From: Aureimonas endophytica
Lineage (GTDB): Bacteria; Pseudomonadota; Alphaproteobacteria; Rhizobiales; Rhizobiaceae
Assembly: GCF_014642635.1 (NCBI RefSeq)
Contig: NZ_BMIQ01000004.1
Location: 186,001-250,000, forward strand
DNA: 64,000 bases
Reading direction: 5' to 3'
A model generated the notes under the pieces. It was not told the origin of the DNA. It did not search any database and saw only the letters and a program-made list of their open reading frames with translations. Shown piece by piece: positions 34,117-43,281 of this stretch. Both the position numbers and the translations under genes were made by a program. Within the stretch, counting starts at the first letter, position 1, and each line of letters starts with the position of its first letter.

Positions 34117-37077
34117 ATGGCGGTTACGACAATCGGCAGAAGCGCAGGAAAGCCGGCGGCGCGGCCGGCCCCGGCCATGCGCGAGGAGCCCGGCTTCCTG
34201 CGCCGGCAGATGGAGATCGCCGGCGGCTTCGCTCTCGTCACGGTCGGCATCTGGGCGTGCATCGCCTTCGCCACCTGGAATGTCGGCGATCCGTCCTGGT
34301 CGCAGGCCAATGGCGGCGAGGTGGTGAACTTCGCCGGCCCGTCCGGCGCGATCGTCGCCGATCTGGTGATGCAGTGCTTCGGCCTCGGCGCCGTCCTCGT
34401 CGCTGCCCTGCCGGTGATCTGGGGCGTGCTTCTCGCTTCCGGCCGCCCGGTCGACCGCATCTGGCGCCGCGCCTGGCTGGCGCTCGGCGGCATGGCGCTC
34501 GGCGCCGCCGCGCTCGGCTGCTTCCCGGCCCCGCCGGCCTGGCCGCTGCCGATCGGCCTCGGCGGCGTCGTCGGCGACATCGTGCTGAAGCTGCCCGCCG
34601 CCGTCACCGGCGCCTATCCGTCCGGCGTCTTCGGCCTCGTCCTCGCCGCCTTCTTCGCCTTGCCGGGCACCTGGCTGTTTCTCAACGGCGCCGGCCTGAT
34701 CGATCGGCAGAACCCCGCCGCCCTGCCGCTCTCCCCGGTGGAGGAGGACGAGGACGAGCCGAGCGAAAGCCGGCTGGCGCTGGCGCTCGGCGCCGCCGCG
34801 CATTTCGTCTATTCCACCAAGGCCGCCTTCCAGCGCCGCCGGGCCGAGGCGTCCGGCCGCCGGGAGCCGGGCGAGTTCGCCGACGGCTTCCGCGAATGGC
34901 GCGGCGAGGAAGAGGACGAGCCGCGCCTCGAGGCGCCGCGTCCCGCCCGCGAGCGCCAGATCCGCGTCGCCGCGCCCTATCGCGGCGGCTATGTCGATCC
35001 GCTGGAGGACGACGAGGATGCCGGCCTCGTGAAGGACGCGCCGGAACCCTTCCAGTTCGAGGCGCCGGCGGTGGCGCGCCGGCCGCGCGCCGAGGCGCCG
35101 GTCGCCCCGGCCGCGCCCGAGCCGCGCTTCGTTGACGAGGACGAGGGCGAGGAAGCGCACGAGCCGCCCTTCGACATGGACGAGCCGGAGGTCGATGACG
35201 ATCTCGACGAGCGGGACGCTCCGATCGCCGAGGACGACAGCTTCGTGATGGAGGCCGACGACCGCGTGACCGAGATGCCCCGCGAGGAGGAGGCCGGCGG
35301 CTGGCGCGGCATCGCCGCCAATATCGTCGCCTTTCCGGGCAAGCGGAAGCCGAAGGCCGAGCCCGAGCCGCGCCCGGCGGCGCCCGCCGCCCGTCCGGCC
35401 GCCGCCGCCGCTCCGCGTGCGGCCGCGCCCGCCCTGCCGGCCAGCGGCGGCGCCGCCCGTGTCGTCACCGCCGCGCCGTCCCGCCCGGCCGCCGCGCAGC
35501 GCGCCGCCGTCGCCTTCGCGCCGTCGCGCGAGCCGGCCGATTTCGAGCTGCCGCCGGTCGATCTCCTGGCGCCGCCGAAGGCGCGCGGCCGCGACGCGAT
35601 GCTCGCCCCGGACGTGCTGCAGGAAAATGCCCGCCTGCTCGAAGGCGTGCTCGACGACTTCAGCGTCAAGGGCGAGATCATCGAGGTGCGGCCCGGCCCG
35701 GTCGTGACGCTCTACGAACTGGAGCCGGCCCCCGGCATCAAGTCGAGCCGCGTCATCGGCCTCGCCGACGACATCGCCCGCTCGATGAGCGCCATCGCCG
35801 CCCGCGTCGCCGTGATTCCCGGCAAGAACGCGATCGGCATCGAACTGCCGAACGCCAAGCGCGAGACCGTCTATTTCCGCGAGATGATCGATTCGGAGAC
35901 CTTTTCCGGCTCGAAGGCCAAGCTGCCGCTGGCGCTCGGCAAGACGATCGGCGGCGAGCCGGTGATCGCCGATCTCGCCAAGATGCCGCATCTCCTCGTC
36001 GCCGGCACCACCGGCTCGGGCAAGTCGGTCTCGATCAACACCATGATCCTGTCGCTGCTCTATCGCATGACGCCGGCCGAATGCCGCCTGATCATGATCG
36101 ACCCGAAGATGCTCGAACTGTCGATCTATGACGGCATCCCGCATCTCCTCGCGCCCGTCGTCACCGATCCGAAGAAGGCTGTGGTGGCGCTGAAATGGAC
36201 GGTCCGCGAGATGGAGGACCGCTACCGCAAGATGTCGAAGCTCGGCGTGCGCAATATCGACGGCTTCAACCAGCGCCTCGCCACGGCGATGGAGAAGGGC
36301 GAGACGATCTCGCGCACCGTGCAGACCGGCTTCGACCGCGAGACGGGCGAGCCGATCTTCGAATCGGAGGAGTTCGACCTCCAGCCGCTGCCCTATATCG
36401 TCGTCGTCATCGACGAGATGGCCGACCTGATGATGGTCGCCGGCAAGGAGATCGAAGGCACGGTGCAGCGCCTCGCCCAGATGGCGCGCGCCGCCGGCAT
36501 CCACGTGATCATGGCGACGCAGCGCCCCTCGGTCGACGTCATCACCGGCACGATCAAGGCGAACTTCCCGACCCGCATCTCCTTCCAGGTGACCTCGAAG
36601 ATCGATTCCCGCACCATCCTGCAGGAACAGGGCGCCGAGCAGCTGCTCGGCCAGGGCGACATGCTGTTCATGGCCGGCGGCGGGCGCATCCAGCGCGTCC
36701 ACGGCCCCTTCGTCGCCGACGACGAGGTCGAGGAGATCGTCAAGCATCTGAAGCGCCAGGGCGTGCCGGACTATCTCGACGCGATCCTGGAAGAGGAGGA
36801 CGAGGACGGCGCCCCGGCCTCCGGCGGCAAGGGCGGCTCCGCCGGCGAGGGCGATGTCGGGGGGCTCGAGGAATCGGCCGATCTCTACGACCAGGCCGTG
36901 GCCGTGGTCCTGCGCGACGGCAAGGCCTCCACCTCCTATGTCCAGCGCCGCCTGCAGATCGGCTACAACCGCGCCGCCTCGATCATCGAGCGGATGGAGC
37001 GCGAGGGCATCGTCGGCCCGGCCAACCATGCCGGCAAGCGCGAGATCCTGGTGCCGACCGAAGCCGAGAAGGCCTGA
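34117..37077 (+). CDS. ftsK: DNA translocase FtsK
   Basis: 986-residue septal DNA pump. Four to five N-terminal membrane helices (about residues 30-200) anchor it at the division site. A long acidic and Pro/Ala-rich linker (about 205-480) follows, then the motor: Walker [17 protein letters not shown], Walker [38 protein letters not shown]. The C-terminal gamma winged helix is [18 protein letters not shown]. It moves chromosome ends and activates XerCD at dif. ATG 34117 ([11 protein letters not shown]) is the start of conserved sequence; the frame is open further upstream. Confidence 0.95.
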   Translation: MAVTTIGRSAGKPAARPAPAMREEPGFLRRQMEIAGGFALVTVGIWACIAFATWNVGDPSWSQANGGEVVNFAGPSGAIVADLVMQCFGLGAVLVAALPVIWGVLLASGRPVDRIWRRAWLALGGMALGAAALGCFPAPPAWPLPIGLGGVVGDIVLKLPAAVTGAYPSGVFGLVLAAFFALPGTWLFLNGAGLIDRQNPAALPLSPVEEDEDEPSESRLALALGAAAHFVYSTKAAFQRRRAEASGRREPGEFADGFREWRGEEEDEPRLEAPRPARERQIRVAAPYRGGYVDPLEDDEDAGLVKDAPEPFQFEAPAVARRPRAEAPVAPAAPEPRFVDEDEGEEAHEPPFDMDEPEVDDDLDERDAPIAEDDSFVMEADDRVTEMPREEEAGGWRGIAANIVAFPGKRKPKAEPEPRPAAPAARPAAAAAPRAAAPALPASGGAARVVTAAPSRPAAAQRAAVAFAPSREPADFELPPVDLLAPPKARGRDAMLAPDVLQENARLLEGVLDDFSVKGEIIEVRPGPVVTLYELEPAPGIKSSRVIGLADDIARSMSAIAARVAVIPGKNAIGIELPNAKRETVYFREMIDSETFSGSKAKLPLALGKTIGGEPVIADLAKMPHLLVAGTTGSGKSVSINTMILSLLYRMTPAECRLIMIDPKMLELSIYDGIPHLLAPVVTDPKKAVVALKWTVREMEDRYRKMSKLGVRNIDGFNQRLATAMEKGETISRTVQTGFDRETGEPIFESEEFDLQPLPYIVVVIDEMADLMMVAGKEIEGTVQRLAQMARAAGIHVIMATQRPSVDVITGTIKANFPTRISFQVTSKIDSRTILQEQGAEQLLGQGDMLFMAGGGRIQRVHGPFVADDEVEEIVKHLKRQGVPDYLDAILEEEDEDGAPASGGKGGSAGEGDVGGLEESADLYDQAVAVVLRDGKASTSYVQRRLQIGYNRAASIIERMEREGIVGPANHAGKREILVPTEAEKA

Positions 37078-37120
37078 CGGCGGGCGGTAGGGCGGGGCGG
37101 GTCGCGTCAGGGGCGCCGCC

Positions 37121-37297
37121 TCACGCCTCCTCGTTCCGGCGGAGCGGACCGGTCACGCGGTCGAGCTCGGCGAGCTTTTCCGCCAGATGCTGCGGCAGGA
37201 TATACTCCACCTGCCAGTTCGGCAGATGGCGGATGGCCTTGCGGACATCCGAGAGGACGCGATGGTCGAGGGAGGGTGTGGCGCCGTTCCTGGCCAT
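37121..37297 (-). CDS. Small hypothetical protein, 58 residues
   Basis: An ORF with a strong AAGGAG ribosome binding site seven bases before the ATG. The product is charged and helical (HRVLSDVRKAIRHLPNWQ, LPQHLAEKLAELDRV) with no membrane segment. It lies antiparallel between ftsK and lolA. Unidentified; the good ribosome binding site and protein-like composition support it. Confidence 0.6.
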   Translation of the reverse strand: MARNGATPSLDHRVLSDVRKAIRHLPNWQVEYILPQHLAEKLAELDRVTGPLRRNEEA

Positions 37298-37544
37298 GCC
37301 TCGCTCCTTCTTGCCGATCCGGTTCGTGGCGCTGCCATCCGCAACTCGCAGGTGCCGGGAAAGCGCGGAAGCGGGCAAAGCGTTCCCTGGCGTCGCGGTT
37401 TCGCGGCGCTTTCGTCGCCTCCCCGCCCGCGCCGCCCTATTGAAGCCCGAGAGCCGTGCCACCAATAGAGACGCGAGACGGCACGCGGCGCCCCGCCCCG
37501 GCGGCGGCGGCCCGTGCCATGGCGATCCGGCCCAAGAGGACATG

Positions 37545-38195
37545 ATGAACCACCGCCAGACCACGATATTCCGCGGGTTTTCCGGGGCGCTGTTCGCGAG
37601 CGTCCTCGCGCTCGGCCTTTCCGGCGGCCCGGCGCCCGCCCGGGCGCAGACGAGCGACATGGCCGCCGCCCAGGCCGTCGCCGACCATTTCTCCTCGATC
37701 AAGTCCATGTCCGGCGACTTTATGCAGTTCGACGACAAGGGCCGTCAGTCGGAGGGCAAGTTCTATATCGAGCGCCCCGGCCGCATCCGCTTCGAATATG
37801 CCGGAACGCCGGTCCGCGTCATCGCCGACGGCAGCAATGTGGCGGTGAACAACCGCAAGCTGAACACTTGGGACCTCTATCCTTTGTCGAAGACGCCGAT
37901 GAAGCTTCTGCTCGACACGCGGATCGACCTGTCCGGCGCCAATATCCAGGACGTGAAGCAGGAAAAGGACCTCACCACCATCGTGATGGGCGACCGTTCG
38001 CTCTTCGGCAATTCGCGCATCACCATGATGTTCGATCCGAAGACCTACGACCTGCGGCAATGGACGATCCGCGACGCGCAGGGCAAGGACACGACCGTGA
38101 TGATCAGCAATGTCCAGAGCGGCGCTCCCGCCAAAGACGCGCTGTTCAAGATCCCCTATACGGCGATCAGCCAGGGCCAGACCGGCAACCGGTGA
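37545..38195 (+). CDS. lolA: LolA-like outer-membrane lipoprotein carrier protein
   Basis: 216-residue periplasmic protein with an N-terminal signal peptide (cleavage near ARAQT, about residue 35). The mature part has LolA family features: SSIKSMSGDFMQFDDKGRQSEGKFYIERPG and IRFEYAGTPVRVIADGSNV. It shuttles lipoproteins from the inner membrane to the outer membrane. Two Met codons in tandem (37542, 37545) are possible; the second has better spacing from AGAGGA. A methyltransferase gene overlaps its stop (GTGA). Confidence 0.87.
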   Translation: MNHRQTTIFRGFSGALFASVLALGLSGGPAPARAQTSDMAAAQAVADHFSSIKSMSGDFMQFDDKGRQSEGKFYIERPGRIRFEYAGTPVRVIADGSNVAVNNRKLNTWDLYPLSKTPMKLLLDTRIDLSGANIQDVKQEKDLTTIVMGDRSLFGNSRITMMFDPKTYDLRQWTIRDAQGKDTTVMISNVQSGAPAKDALFKIPYTAISQGQTGNR

Positions 38196-38860
38196 GCGCC
38201 GCGCTCCGCCTCGCGCCGGAGCGGGCGCGCCGCTTCGTCCTCGACAACACCGCCGTCCACGCCCCGCCGCATGTGCCCGAGATCCGGCTGCGCCTCGCCG
38301 ACGAGGCGCATGACCTCTGGCGGCGGACGGAGGAGGAGCTGGCCGAGATCGGCCTGCCGCCGCCCTTCTGGGCCTTCGCCTGGGCCGGCGGGCAGGGGCT
38401 GGCGCGCTTCGTGCTCGATCATCCGGCAAAGGTGAAGGGGAAGCGCGTCCTCGATTTCGCCAGCGGCTCCGGCCTCGTCGCCATCGCGGCGGCGCTGGCG
38501 GGCGCCGCCGGCGTCGCGGCGGTCGATATCGATCCCTTCGCCGGCGAGGCGATGGCGCTGAACGCCGCGCTGAACGGCGTCTCCCTCGACATCCGCGTCG
38601 AGGATCGCGTCGGCGCGCCCGTCGCGGCGGACCTGCTGCTCGCCGGCGACGTGTTCTTCGACCGCGCGATGGCGGCGGCGATCCTGCCTTGGTTCGACGG
38701 GCTGGCGGCGGCGGGCACCACGATCCTCGTCGGCGATCCCGGCCGCGCCTATCTGCCGAAGGACCGGCTCGTCCGCATGGCCGAATATCAGGTGCCGGTG
38801 ACACGGGCCCTGGAGGACGCCGAGGTCAAGCGCACCACCGTCTGGCGCTGGGGTCGTTGA
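38192..38860 (+). CDS. ETF-beta lysine methyltransferase-like methyltransferase (copy 2)
   Basis: 222-residue class I SAM methyltransferase, GTG start overlapping the lolA stop. SAM motif [38 protein letters not shown], and DLLLAGDVFFDRAMA in the position of the METTL20 GDxFYD signature. The block PFWAFAWAGGQGLARFVLDHP matches that of the gene at 8716. The two proteins are paralogues of about the same length but clearly diverged. Either could be the true ETF-beta methyltransferase. Confidence 0.82.
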   Translation: MSAALRLAPERARRFVLDNTAVHAPPHVPEIRLRLADEAHDLWRRTEEELAEIGLPPPFWAFAWAGGQGLARFVLDHPAKVKGKRVLDFASGSGLVAIAAALAGAAGVAAVDIDPFAGEAMALNAALNGVSLDIRVEDRVGAPVAADLLLAGDVFFDRAMAAAILPWFDGLAAAGTTILVGDPGRAYLPKDRLVRMAEYQVPVTRALEDAEVKRTTVWRWGR

Positions 38861-38914
38861 GGCAAGCCAGCCGGATCGTGCTAGGATCGTCGCAACCGGC
38901 AAGGGAGATGCTCG

Positions 38915-39166
38915 ATGACGGTTCACCGGATGACCAGCCGCGCGTTCGGCGAAAATCTCGTGCAGGCGAAGGAAGCCGCGAAGGAAGGCCCCGTCTTCAT
39001 CGATGAAGAAGGCCAAGCGACGCATGTTCTTCTCAGCGTGGAGGTCTACAACAAACTTCGGCGGTCGCGGACCCTCTTGGAAATGGCAGAGCGCTGGAAC
39101 GGCGGCGATTTCGACTTCGATCCTCCGAAGCTCGATTTTCGCTCGAAGCCGGCCGATCTCGATTGA
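38915..39166 (+). CDS. Phd/YefM-type antitoxin
   Basis: 83-residue antitoxin. The N-terminal DNA-binding part (TSRAFGENLVQAKEAAKEGPV, then FIDEEGQATHVLLSVEVYNKL) follows the Phd/YefM pattern, and the acidic C-terminus (DFDFDPPKLDF) would bind and neutralise the toxin. It has a strong AAGGGAG ribosome binding site. The next gene starts inside its stop codon. It should repress its own promoter. Confidence 0.85.
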   Translation: MTVHRMTSRAFGENLVQAKEAAKEGPVFIDEEGQATHVLLSVEVYNKLRRSRTLLEMAERWNGGDFDFDPPKLDFRSKPADLD

Positions 39167-39582
39167 TGTTCCTGCTCGACACGAATGTCATATCGGCCTT
39201 TCGCAGGCTCGACAGGATGGAGCCGAACGTCAAGCGCTGGGCTGCGGGCGCCGACGAGTTCGATCTGTTCCTGTCGGCGGTCACCCTGTTCGAACTGGAA
39301 CGCGGTGCCGGACTGATGTCGCGGCGCGATCCGGCGCAAGGGGCGATCCTGCGGAATTGGATCGATCGAGAGGTGGTGCCGGCTTTCTCTCCCCGATTCC
39401 TGTCCGTCGACGCCGCCGTGGCTCGGTGCGCCGCGGCTCTGCATGTTCCCGATCCTCGCCCCGAACGCGACGCCTTCATCGCCGCCACGGCGCTCGTCCA
39501 CGGCATGACCGTCGTCACCCGCAATGTCCGGGACTTCGAGGGTCTCGGCGTGCCGCTGCTCAACCCGTGGGAAACGCCGTGA
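39166..39582 (+). CDS. PIN-domain VapC-type toxin ribonuclease
   Basis: 138-residue PIN nuclease. Acidic active-site residues are in FLLDTNVIS (Asp5), the FELERG segment, and ERDAFIAATALVHGM, with VTRNVRDFEGLG at the C-terminus, the classic FitB/VapC arrangement. Targets are usually tRNA or rRNA. It overlaps the antitoxin gene by one base (TGATG). A GATTG start three bases earlier is open but less likely. The pair is of the Phd-VapC hybrid type II class. Confidence 0.88.
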   Translation: MFLLDTNVISAFRRLDRMEPNVKRWAAGADEFDLFLSAVTLFELERGAGLMSRRDPAQGAILRNWIDREVVPAFSPRFLSVDAAVARCAAALHVPDPRPERDAFIAATALVHGMTVVTRNVRDFEGLGVPLLNPWETP

Positions 39583-39640
39583 AATCTTGCGCCGAAGCGC
39601 CGGGCTCCGCATAAGGGCGGAGCCTCATCCGGACGCGCCC

Positions 39641-40444
39641 ATGCCCTTCACCGTCGCCACCTGGAACATCAATTCCGTCCGCCTGCGCCTCGACCTCGTC
39701 CAGCGCTATCTCGGCGAGCATGCGCCGGACGTCCTCTGCCTGCAGGAGACCAAGTGCCCGGACGAGCTCTTTCCGCGCGAGGCCTTCGAGGCGCTCGGCT
39801 ATGGCCATGTCGCGATCCACGGGCAGAAGGGCTATCACGGCGTCGCCGTCATCTCGAAGCTGCCCTTCGGCGACGTCGTGCGGCAGACCTTCTGCGGCAT
39901 CGAACATGCGCGCCATCTCTCGGTGCGGCTGGAGGTCAACGGCCGGCCGCTGCGGCTGCATAACTTCTACGTGCCGGCCGGCGGCGACGAGCCGGACCCG
40001 GCGATCAACGACAAGTTCAAGCACAAGCTCGACTTCATCGAGGAGATGCGGCGGGTGACGAGCTTCGCCGAGCCGGAAACCTCCGCCATCCTCGTCGGCG
40101 ATCTCAACATCGCGCCCTACGAGACGGATGTCTGGTCGCACAAGCAGCTGCTGAAGATCGTCTCGCATACGCCGGTCGAGACGGAAGGGCTGCTCGTCGC
40201 CATGCAGGACGGCGCCTGGGCCGATCTCATCCGCGCCCGCGTGCCGATGGAGGAGAAGGTCTATACCTGGTGGAGCTACCGGGCGAAGGACTGGCTGGCC
40301 GCCGACAAGGGCCGGCGGCTCGACCATATCTGGGGCTCGGGCGATCTCGTCCCGCGCCTTCTCGGCCATTCGATCCTGAAGGACGCGCGGGGCTGGGACC
40401 GCCCGTCCGACCATGTGCCGCTCTCGGTGACGCTCGATCTCTGA
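39641..40444 (+). CDS. xthA: Exodeoxyribonuclease III (XthA family)
   Basis: 267-residue AP endonuclease/3'-5' exonuclease of base excision repair. Motifs TWNINSVRLRL, the metal-binding Glu in CLQETKCPDELFP, GDLNIAPYETDVW and the C-terminal RLDHIWGSGDL ... WDRPSDHVPL are complete. I recall it following lolA in related genomes; here a methyltransferase and a toxin-antitoxin pair intervene. It ends back to back with the convergent methyltransferase gene at 40445. Confidence 0.94.
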   Translation: MPFTVATWNINSVRLRLDLVQRYLGEHAPDVLCLQETKCPDELFPREAFEALGYGHVAIHGQKGYHGVAVISKLPFGDVVRQTFCGIEHARHLSVRLEVNGRPLRLHNFYVPAGGDEPDPAINDKFKHKLDFIEEMRRVTSFAEPETSAILVGDLNIAPYETDVWSHKQLLKIVSHTPVETEGLLVAMQDGAWADLIRARVPMEEKVYTWWSYRAKDWLAADKGRRLDHIWGSGDLVPRLLGHSILKDARGWDRPSDHVPLSVTLDL

Positions 40445-41215
40445 TCAGAGATCCGGCTTCACCGCCTCGATCCAGATCGTGTCGAGGGTGAAGCTGCCAT
40501 CCGCCTCGACGGCGAAATGGCGGCGCGCCTCGGCGGGCAGGGCGTCCTGGAGATAGCGGATCGCCTGCGCGGCGGTCTCGGGCGTCCGCATGCGGGCGAT
40601 CCAGACCGGAAAATCCATGCGCAGGCGATGGCGCTCAAGACGGCGTGTCTCCAGCCCCGCCTCGTCCAGCATCGCCAGCCATTCGGCCGCGCCATAGTCG
40701 CGGACATGGCTCGGATCGCGCAGCACTTCCACCGCCTGGAGATGCGTGTCGAAGAGCGGCGTGCCGGGGGCGACGACGTCGACCGCCAGGAGAGGCGCGC
40801 CGGGCTTCAGCACCCGCGCCGCCTCGCGCAGGCCAAGGCCCGCATCGCTCCAGTGATGGGCGGAAAAGCGCGTCGCGACCGCATCGAAGCTCGCCTCCGC
40901 GAAGGGCAGGCGCTCGGCCCGCGCCTCGACCGTCGCGATATTGGCGAGGCCGCGCTCGGCGCCCGTCTGCGCCACCGCCGCCAGCATCTCGGGCGACAGA
41001 TCGCAGGCGGTGACGCGCGCCGCGTGTTTCGCCAGGCGATAGGCGACATGGCCGCCGCCGCAGCCGAGATCCAGCACCTCGCCGAGCCCGGCCCCCGCGA
41101 CCCGCGCCTCGATCCAGTCAAGGTCGGCGCCCGTCGCATGCACCGCGCTCGTCACATAGGCCGACGCCCGCGCCCCGAACTGCGCCTCGACGACGCTTCC
41201 ATGATCCCGTGTCAT
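40445..41215 (-). CDS. UbiE-like class I SAM-dependent methyltransferase
   Basis: 256-residue methyltransferase with the SAM motif VLDLGCGGGHVAYRLA, then RVTACDLSPEMLAAV and the motif-III-type LKPGAPLLAVDVV. The central ATRFSAHHWSD and C-terminal part resemble small-molecule methyltransferases; the substrate is unknown. It is divergent from an XRE/MmyB-type regulator with an 86-base shared gap, so it is probably controlled by that regulator. Confidence 0.88.
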   Translation of the reverse strand: MTRDHGSVVEAQFGARASAYVTSAVHATGADLDWIEARVAGAGLGEVLDLGCGGGHVAYRLAKHAARVTACDLSPEMLAAVAQTGAERGLANIATVEARAERLPFAEASFDAVATRFSAHHWSDAGLGLREAARVLKPGAPLLAVDVVAPGTPLFDTHLQAVEVLRDPSHVRDYGAAEWLAMLDEAGLETRRLERHRLRMDFPVWIARMRTPETAAQAIRYLQDALPAEARRHFAVEADGSFTLDTIWIEAVKPDL

Positions 41216-41279
41216 CGCTTTATCCTCTCGCTGCGATGCCTCTTCGTTTCATGGCGCGAAGCCTCGGACAAGAATGTGG

Positions 41280-41293
41280 TTATCCTGGTATAA
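41280..41293. promoter_or_regulatory. Candidate operator in the divergent methyltransferase/regulator gap
   Basis: TTAT-CCTGGT-ATAA is a perfect 4-bp inverted repeat with a six-base centre. It lies nine bases upstream of the regulator ATG within an A/T-enriched patch. It would suit autoregulation, but it is short and could occur by chance. Confidence 0.35.
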
Positions 41294-41301
41294 GTGTTGT
41301 C

Positions 41302-42096
41302 ATGACCGATCCCGACGCCTCGCGCCGCCGCCAGCTCGGCGATTTCCTTCGGGCGCGCCGCGAGGCGACGCGGGCCGAGGCCGTCGGCTTGCCCGGCGGC
41401 GGACGGCGGCGCACGCCGGGCCTTCGGCGGGAGGAACTCGCCGATCTCGCCGGCATCAGCGCCGTCTGGTACGCGCGGATCGAGCAGGGACGCGAGGTCG
41501 CGCCCTCGCCGGCGGCGCTCGTCCGCCTCGCCGAGGGGCTGCGGCTCGGACGGGTGGAGCGCGCCCATCTCTTCGCCCTCGCGGCCCGGCACGATCCGGC
41601 CGCCGTTCTGCATGGCGACACGGCGCCCGCCCCGGATCTTCTCGAAACCGTCGCGGCGCTGTCCGGCCCGGCCTATCTGATCGACCGCCTCTGGACGGCC
41701 GTCGCCTGGAACGCTTCGGCCGAGGCGCTCTTCGCCGGCTGGCTGGGCGGGGCCGAGCGCAATCTCCTGCGCTATGTCTTCTTCGATCCGGCGGCGCGCG
41801 ACTTCATCGTCGACTGGGACGCGCGGGCGCGCCGGCTCGTCGCCGAGTTCCGCGCCGATCGCGCGGCGGGGCCGGACGATGCGGCGCGCCAGGCGCTGAT
41901 CGGCGAGCTGCGCCAGGGCTCGCCGCTCTTCTGCGCCGCCTGGGCCGAGCAGCATGTGCTGGGCCGGGAAGGGGGCCTCCGGCTCTTCGCCCATCCCTCG
42001 CGCGGCCGGCTCGCCTTCCGGCAGGTGACGCTGCTGCCGGCCGAGGAGCCGGAGCTGAAGTTCGTGCTGCTGCTGGAAGGGGAGGGAGCGGGCTGA
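41302..42096 (+). CDS. Helix-turn-helix regulator with MmyB-like ligand-binding domain
   Basis: 264-residue protein. An N-terminal XRE-type HTH (residues about 8-85: LGDFLRARREATRAEAVGLP, TPGLRREELADLAGISAVWYARIEQGRE) is joined to an MmyB-like PAS-related domain (about 105-255) with LIDRLWTAVAWNASAEALF and the terminal RLAFRQVTLLP ... LKFVLLL. MmyB-type domains may bind fatty acids. There is no ribosome binding site before the ATG, so translation could be leaderless. It probably regulates the divergent methyltransferase gene. Confidence 0.88.
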   Translation: MTDPDASRRRQLGDFLRARREATRAEAVGLPGGGRRRTPGLRREELADLAGISAVWYARIEQGREVAPSPAALVRLAEGLRLGRVERAHLFALAARHDPAAVLHGDTAPAPDLLETVAALSGPAYLIDRLWTAVAWNASAEALFAGWLGGAERNLLRYVFFDPAARDFIVDWDARARRLVAEFRADRAAGPDDAARQALIGELRQGSPLFCAAWAEQHVLGREGGLRLFAHPSRGRLAFRQVTLLPAEEPELKFVLLLEGEGAG

Positions 42097-42112
42097 GCGG
42101 CGTTCGGGTCAG

Positions 42113-43021
42113 TCAGCCGGGCGCGGCGCCGTTCTCGCGCGTCATCGCCGCCTCGATCCAGGCGGCGAAGATCCTGGCCGGCTCGGACAGGCGCCGGAAA
42201 TCGCGCGCGACGAGGAAATAGCCGCCCCAGGGAATGTCGGTCGCGAAGAGTTGCACCAGCCGGCCCGCCGCGATCTCGGGCCGGGCGAAGGCGATGTCGA
42301 GGAGGGCGATGCCCTGGCCGCGCAGCACCGCCTGCAACAGCAACCCGCCATCGGCATAGACCGGCCCCCGGATCGCCTCCACGTGCGCCAGTCCCGCCGC
42401 CTCGAACCAGCGTCGCCAGCCGTCGCGGCTCTCCTCGTGCAGGAGAACCTCCGCGAGAAGCTCGGCGGGTTGCCGGGGCGGTCCGATCCGCGCGAGGAGC
42501 TCCGGCGCGGCGACAGCGACCATGCGGGTCTCCATCAGGGGCCGTACGTCGAGGCCGGGCCAGGACCGGGCCACGACCCCGGAGCGGACGGCGAGTTCCG
42601 GCTCGCTCCGGCGAAAGGCGATGAGGCGCGCGTCGGAATCGATGACCGGGTCGATCTCGGGATGCTGCTCGCGGAACTGGGCGAGCCTCGGCACCAGCCA
42701 GCAGGCGGCGAAGGAGGGTTCGCAGCTGAGCCGCGCTTCCCCGCGCGACGGACGGGCCGCGAGCCCCGCCAGCCGCGCCTCGATCGCGGCGAAGCTCTCC
42801 GTCAGGACGCCGAGAAGCTCGGCGCCCTCCGCCGTCAGTTCGACATGGCGGTGCCGCCGGTCGAAGAGGCGCCGGCCGAGATCCGTCTCCAGATCCCGGA
42901 TCTGCCGGCTGACGGCCGCCTGCGAGACGGCGAGCTCGTCGGCGGCGAGCGTGAAGCTTTGCAGGCGCCCGGCGGCCTCGAAGCTGCGGAGCGCCGTGAG
43001 CGGAAGCCGGCCGCGTTTCAT
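42113..43021 (-). CDS. LysR-family transcriptional regulator (GcvA-like)
   Basis: 302-residue LysR-type regulator. The N-terminal HTH is LPLTALRSFEAAGRLQSFTL and AVSQAAVSRQIRDLE, close to the GcvA/AmpR group. The effector domain occupies residues about 90-300. ATG 43021 (MKRGRLPL) is used. TTGAG/CTCAA half-sites in the 89-base gap to the divergent small ORF at 43111 look like LysR-type boxes. Effector unknown. Confidence 0.9.
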   Translation of the reverse strand: MKRGRLPLTALRSFEAAGRLQSFTLAADELAVSQAAVSRQIRDLETDLGRRLFDRRHRHVELTAEGAELLGVLTESFAAIEARLAGLAARPSRGEARLSCEPSFAACWLVPRLAQFREQHPEIDPVIDSDARLIAFRRSEPELAVRSGVVARSWPGLDVRPLMETRMVAVAAPELLARIGPPRQPAELLAEVLLHEESRDGWRRWFEAAGLAHVEAIRGPVYADGGLLLQAVLRGQGIALLDIAFARPEIAAGRLVQLFATDIPWGGYFLVARDFRRLSEPARIFAAWIEAAMTRENGAAPG

Positions 43022-43027
43022 CCATAA

Positions 43028-43077
43028 CCTCAAGTCATCCGAGACGGACGATAAGCTCGTTTGAGGCGAGGGCTCAA
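43028..43077. promoter_or_regulatory. LysR-type box with repeated CTCAA/TTGAG half-sites
   Basis: TTGAG-N7-CTCAA (43061-43077) is a perfect dyad of LysR-box size. A third half-site, CCTCAA, lies at 43028-43033, next to the lysR start. This arrangement of an anchoring site plus a site near the promoter is typical for LysR autoregulation and divergent activation. Confidence 0.5.
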
Positions 43078-43110
43078 GCCGGATCGAATGGCCGCGAAGG
43101 AGACGCGGCC

Positions 43111-43281
43111 ATGGCGGATCTCATGGATATCCTGTTCGACGTGATACGGCTTCTGAGCTTTCAGCCGCGCGAGCGCCCGGCGCCGCCGCGGGAGCCGGCG
43201 CCGGGGATCGGGACGGCCGTCAGTAGGCCGCGACCGGACGGCCGTAGCCGTCGCCCGCGCCGCCGCCGTCGTTCGGGATGA
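43111..43281 (+). CDS. Possible 56-residue protein divergent from lysR
   Basis: An ORF with an AAGGAG ribosome binding site eight bases before the ATG. The N-terminus MADLMDILFDVIRLLSF is an amphipathic helix; the rest is Pro/Arg-rich and basic. Its last 62 bases overlap, in antisense, the end of the OmpA-family gene. It is the only candidate target directly divergent from the LysR regulator. Coding status is uncertain. Confidence 0.4.
   Translation: MADLMDILFDVIRLLSFQPRERPAPPREPAPGIGTAVSRPRPDGRSRRPRRRRRSG

Noticed and set aside
34042-37029. 995-codon open frame on the minus strand opposite ftsK
   Set aside because: Pure shadow: His/Asp/Gly/Arg-rich composition typical of the reverse frame of a high-GC gene. 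FtsK motifs fill the plus strand.
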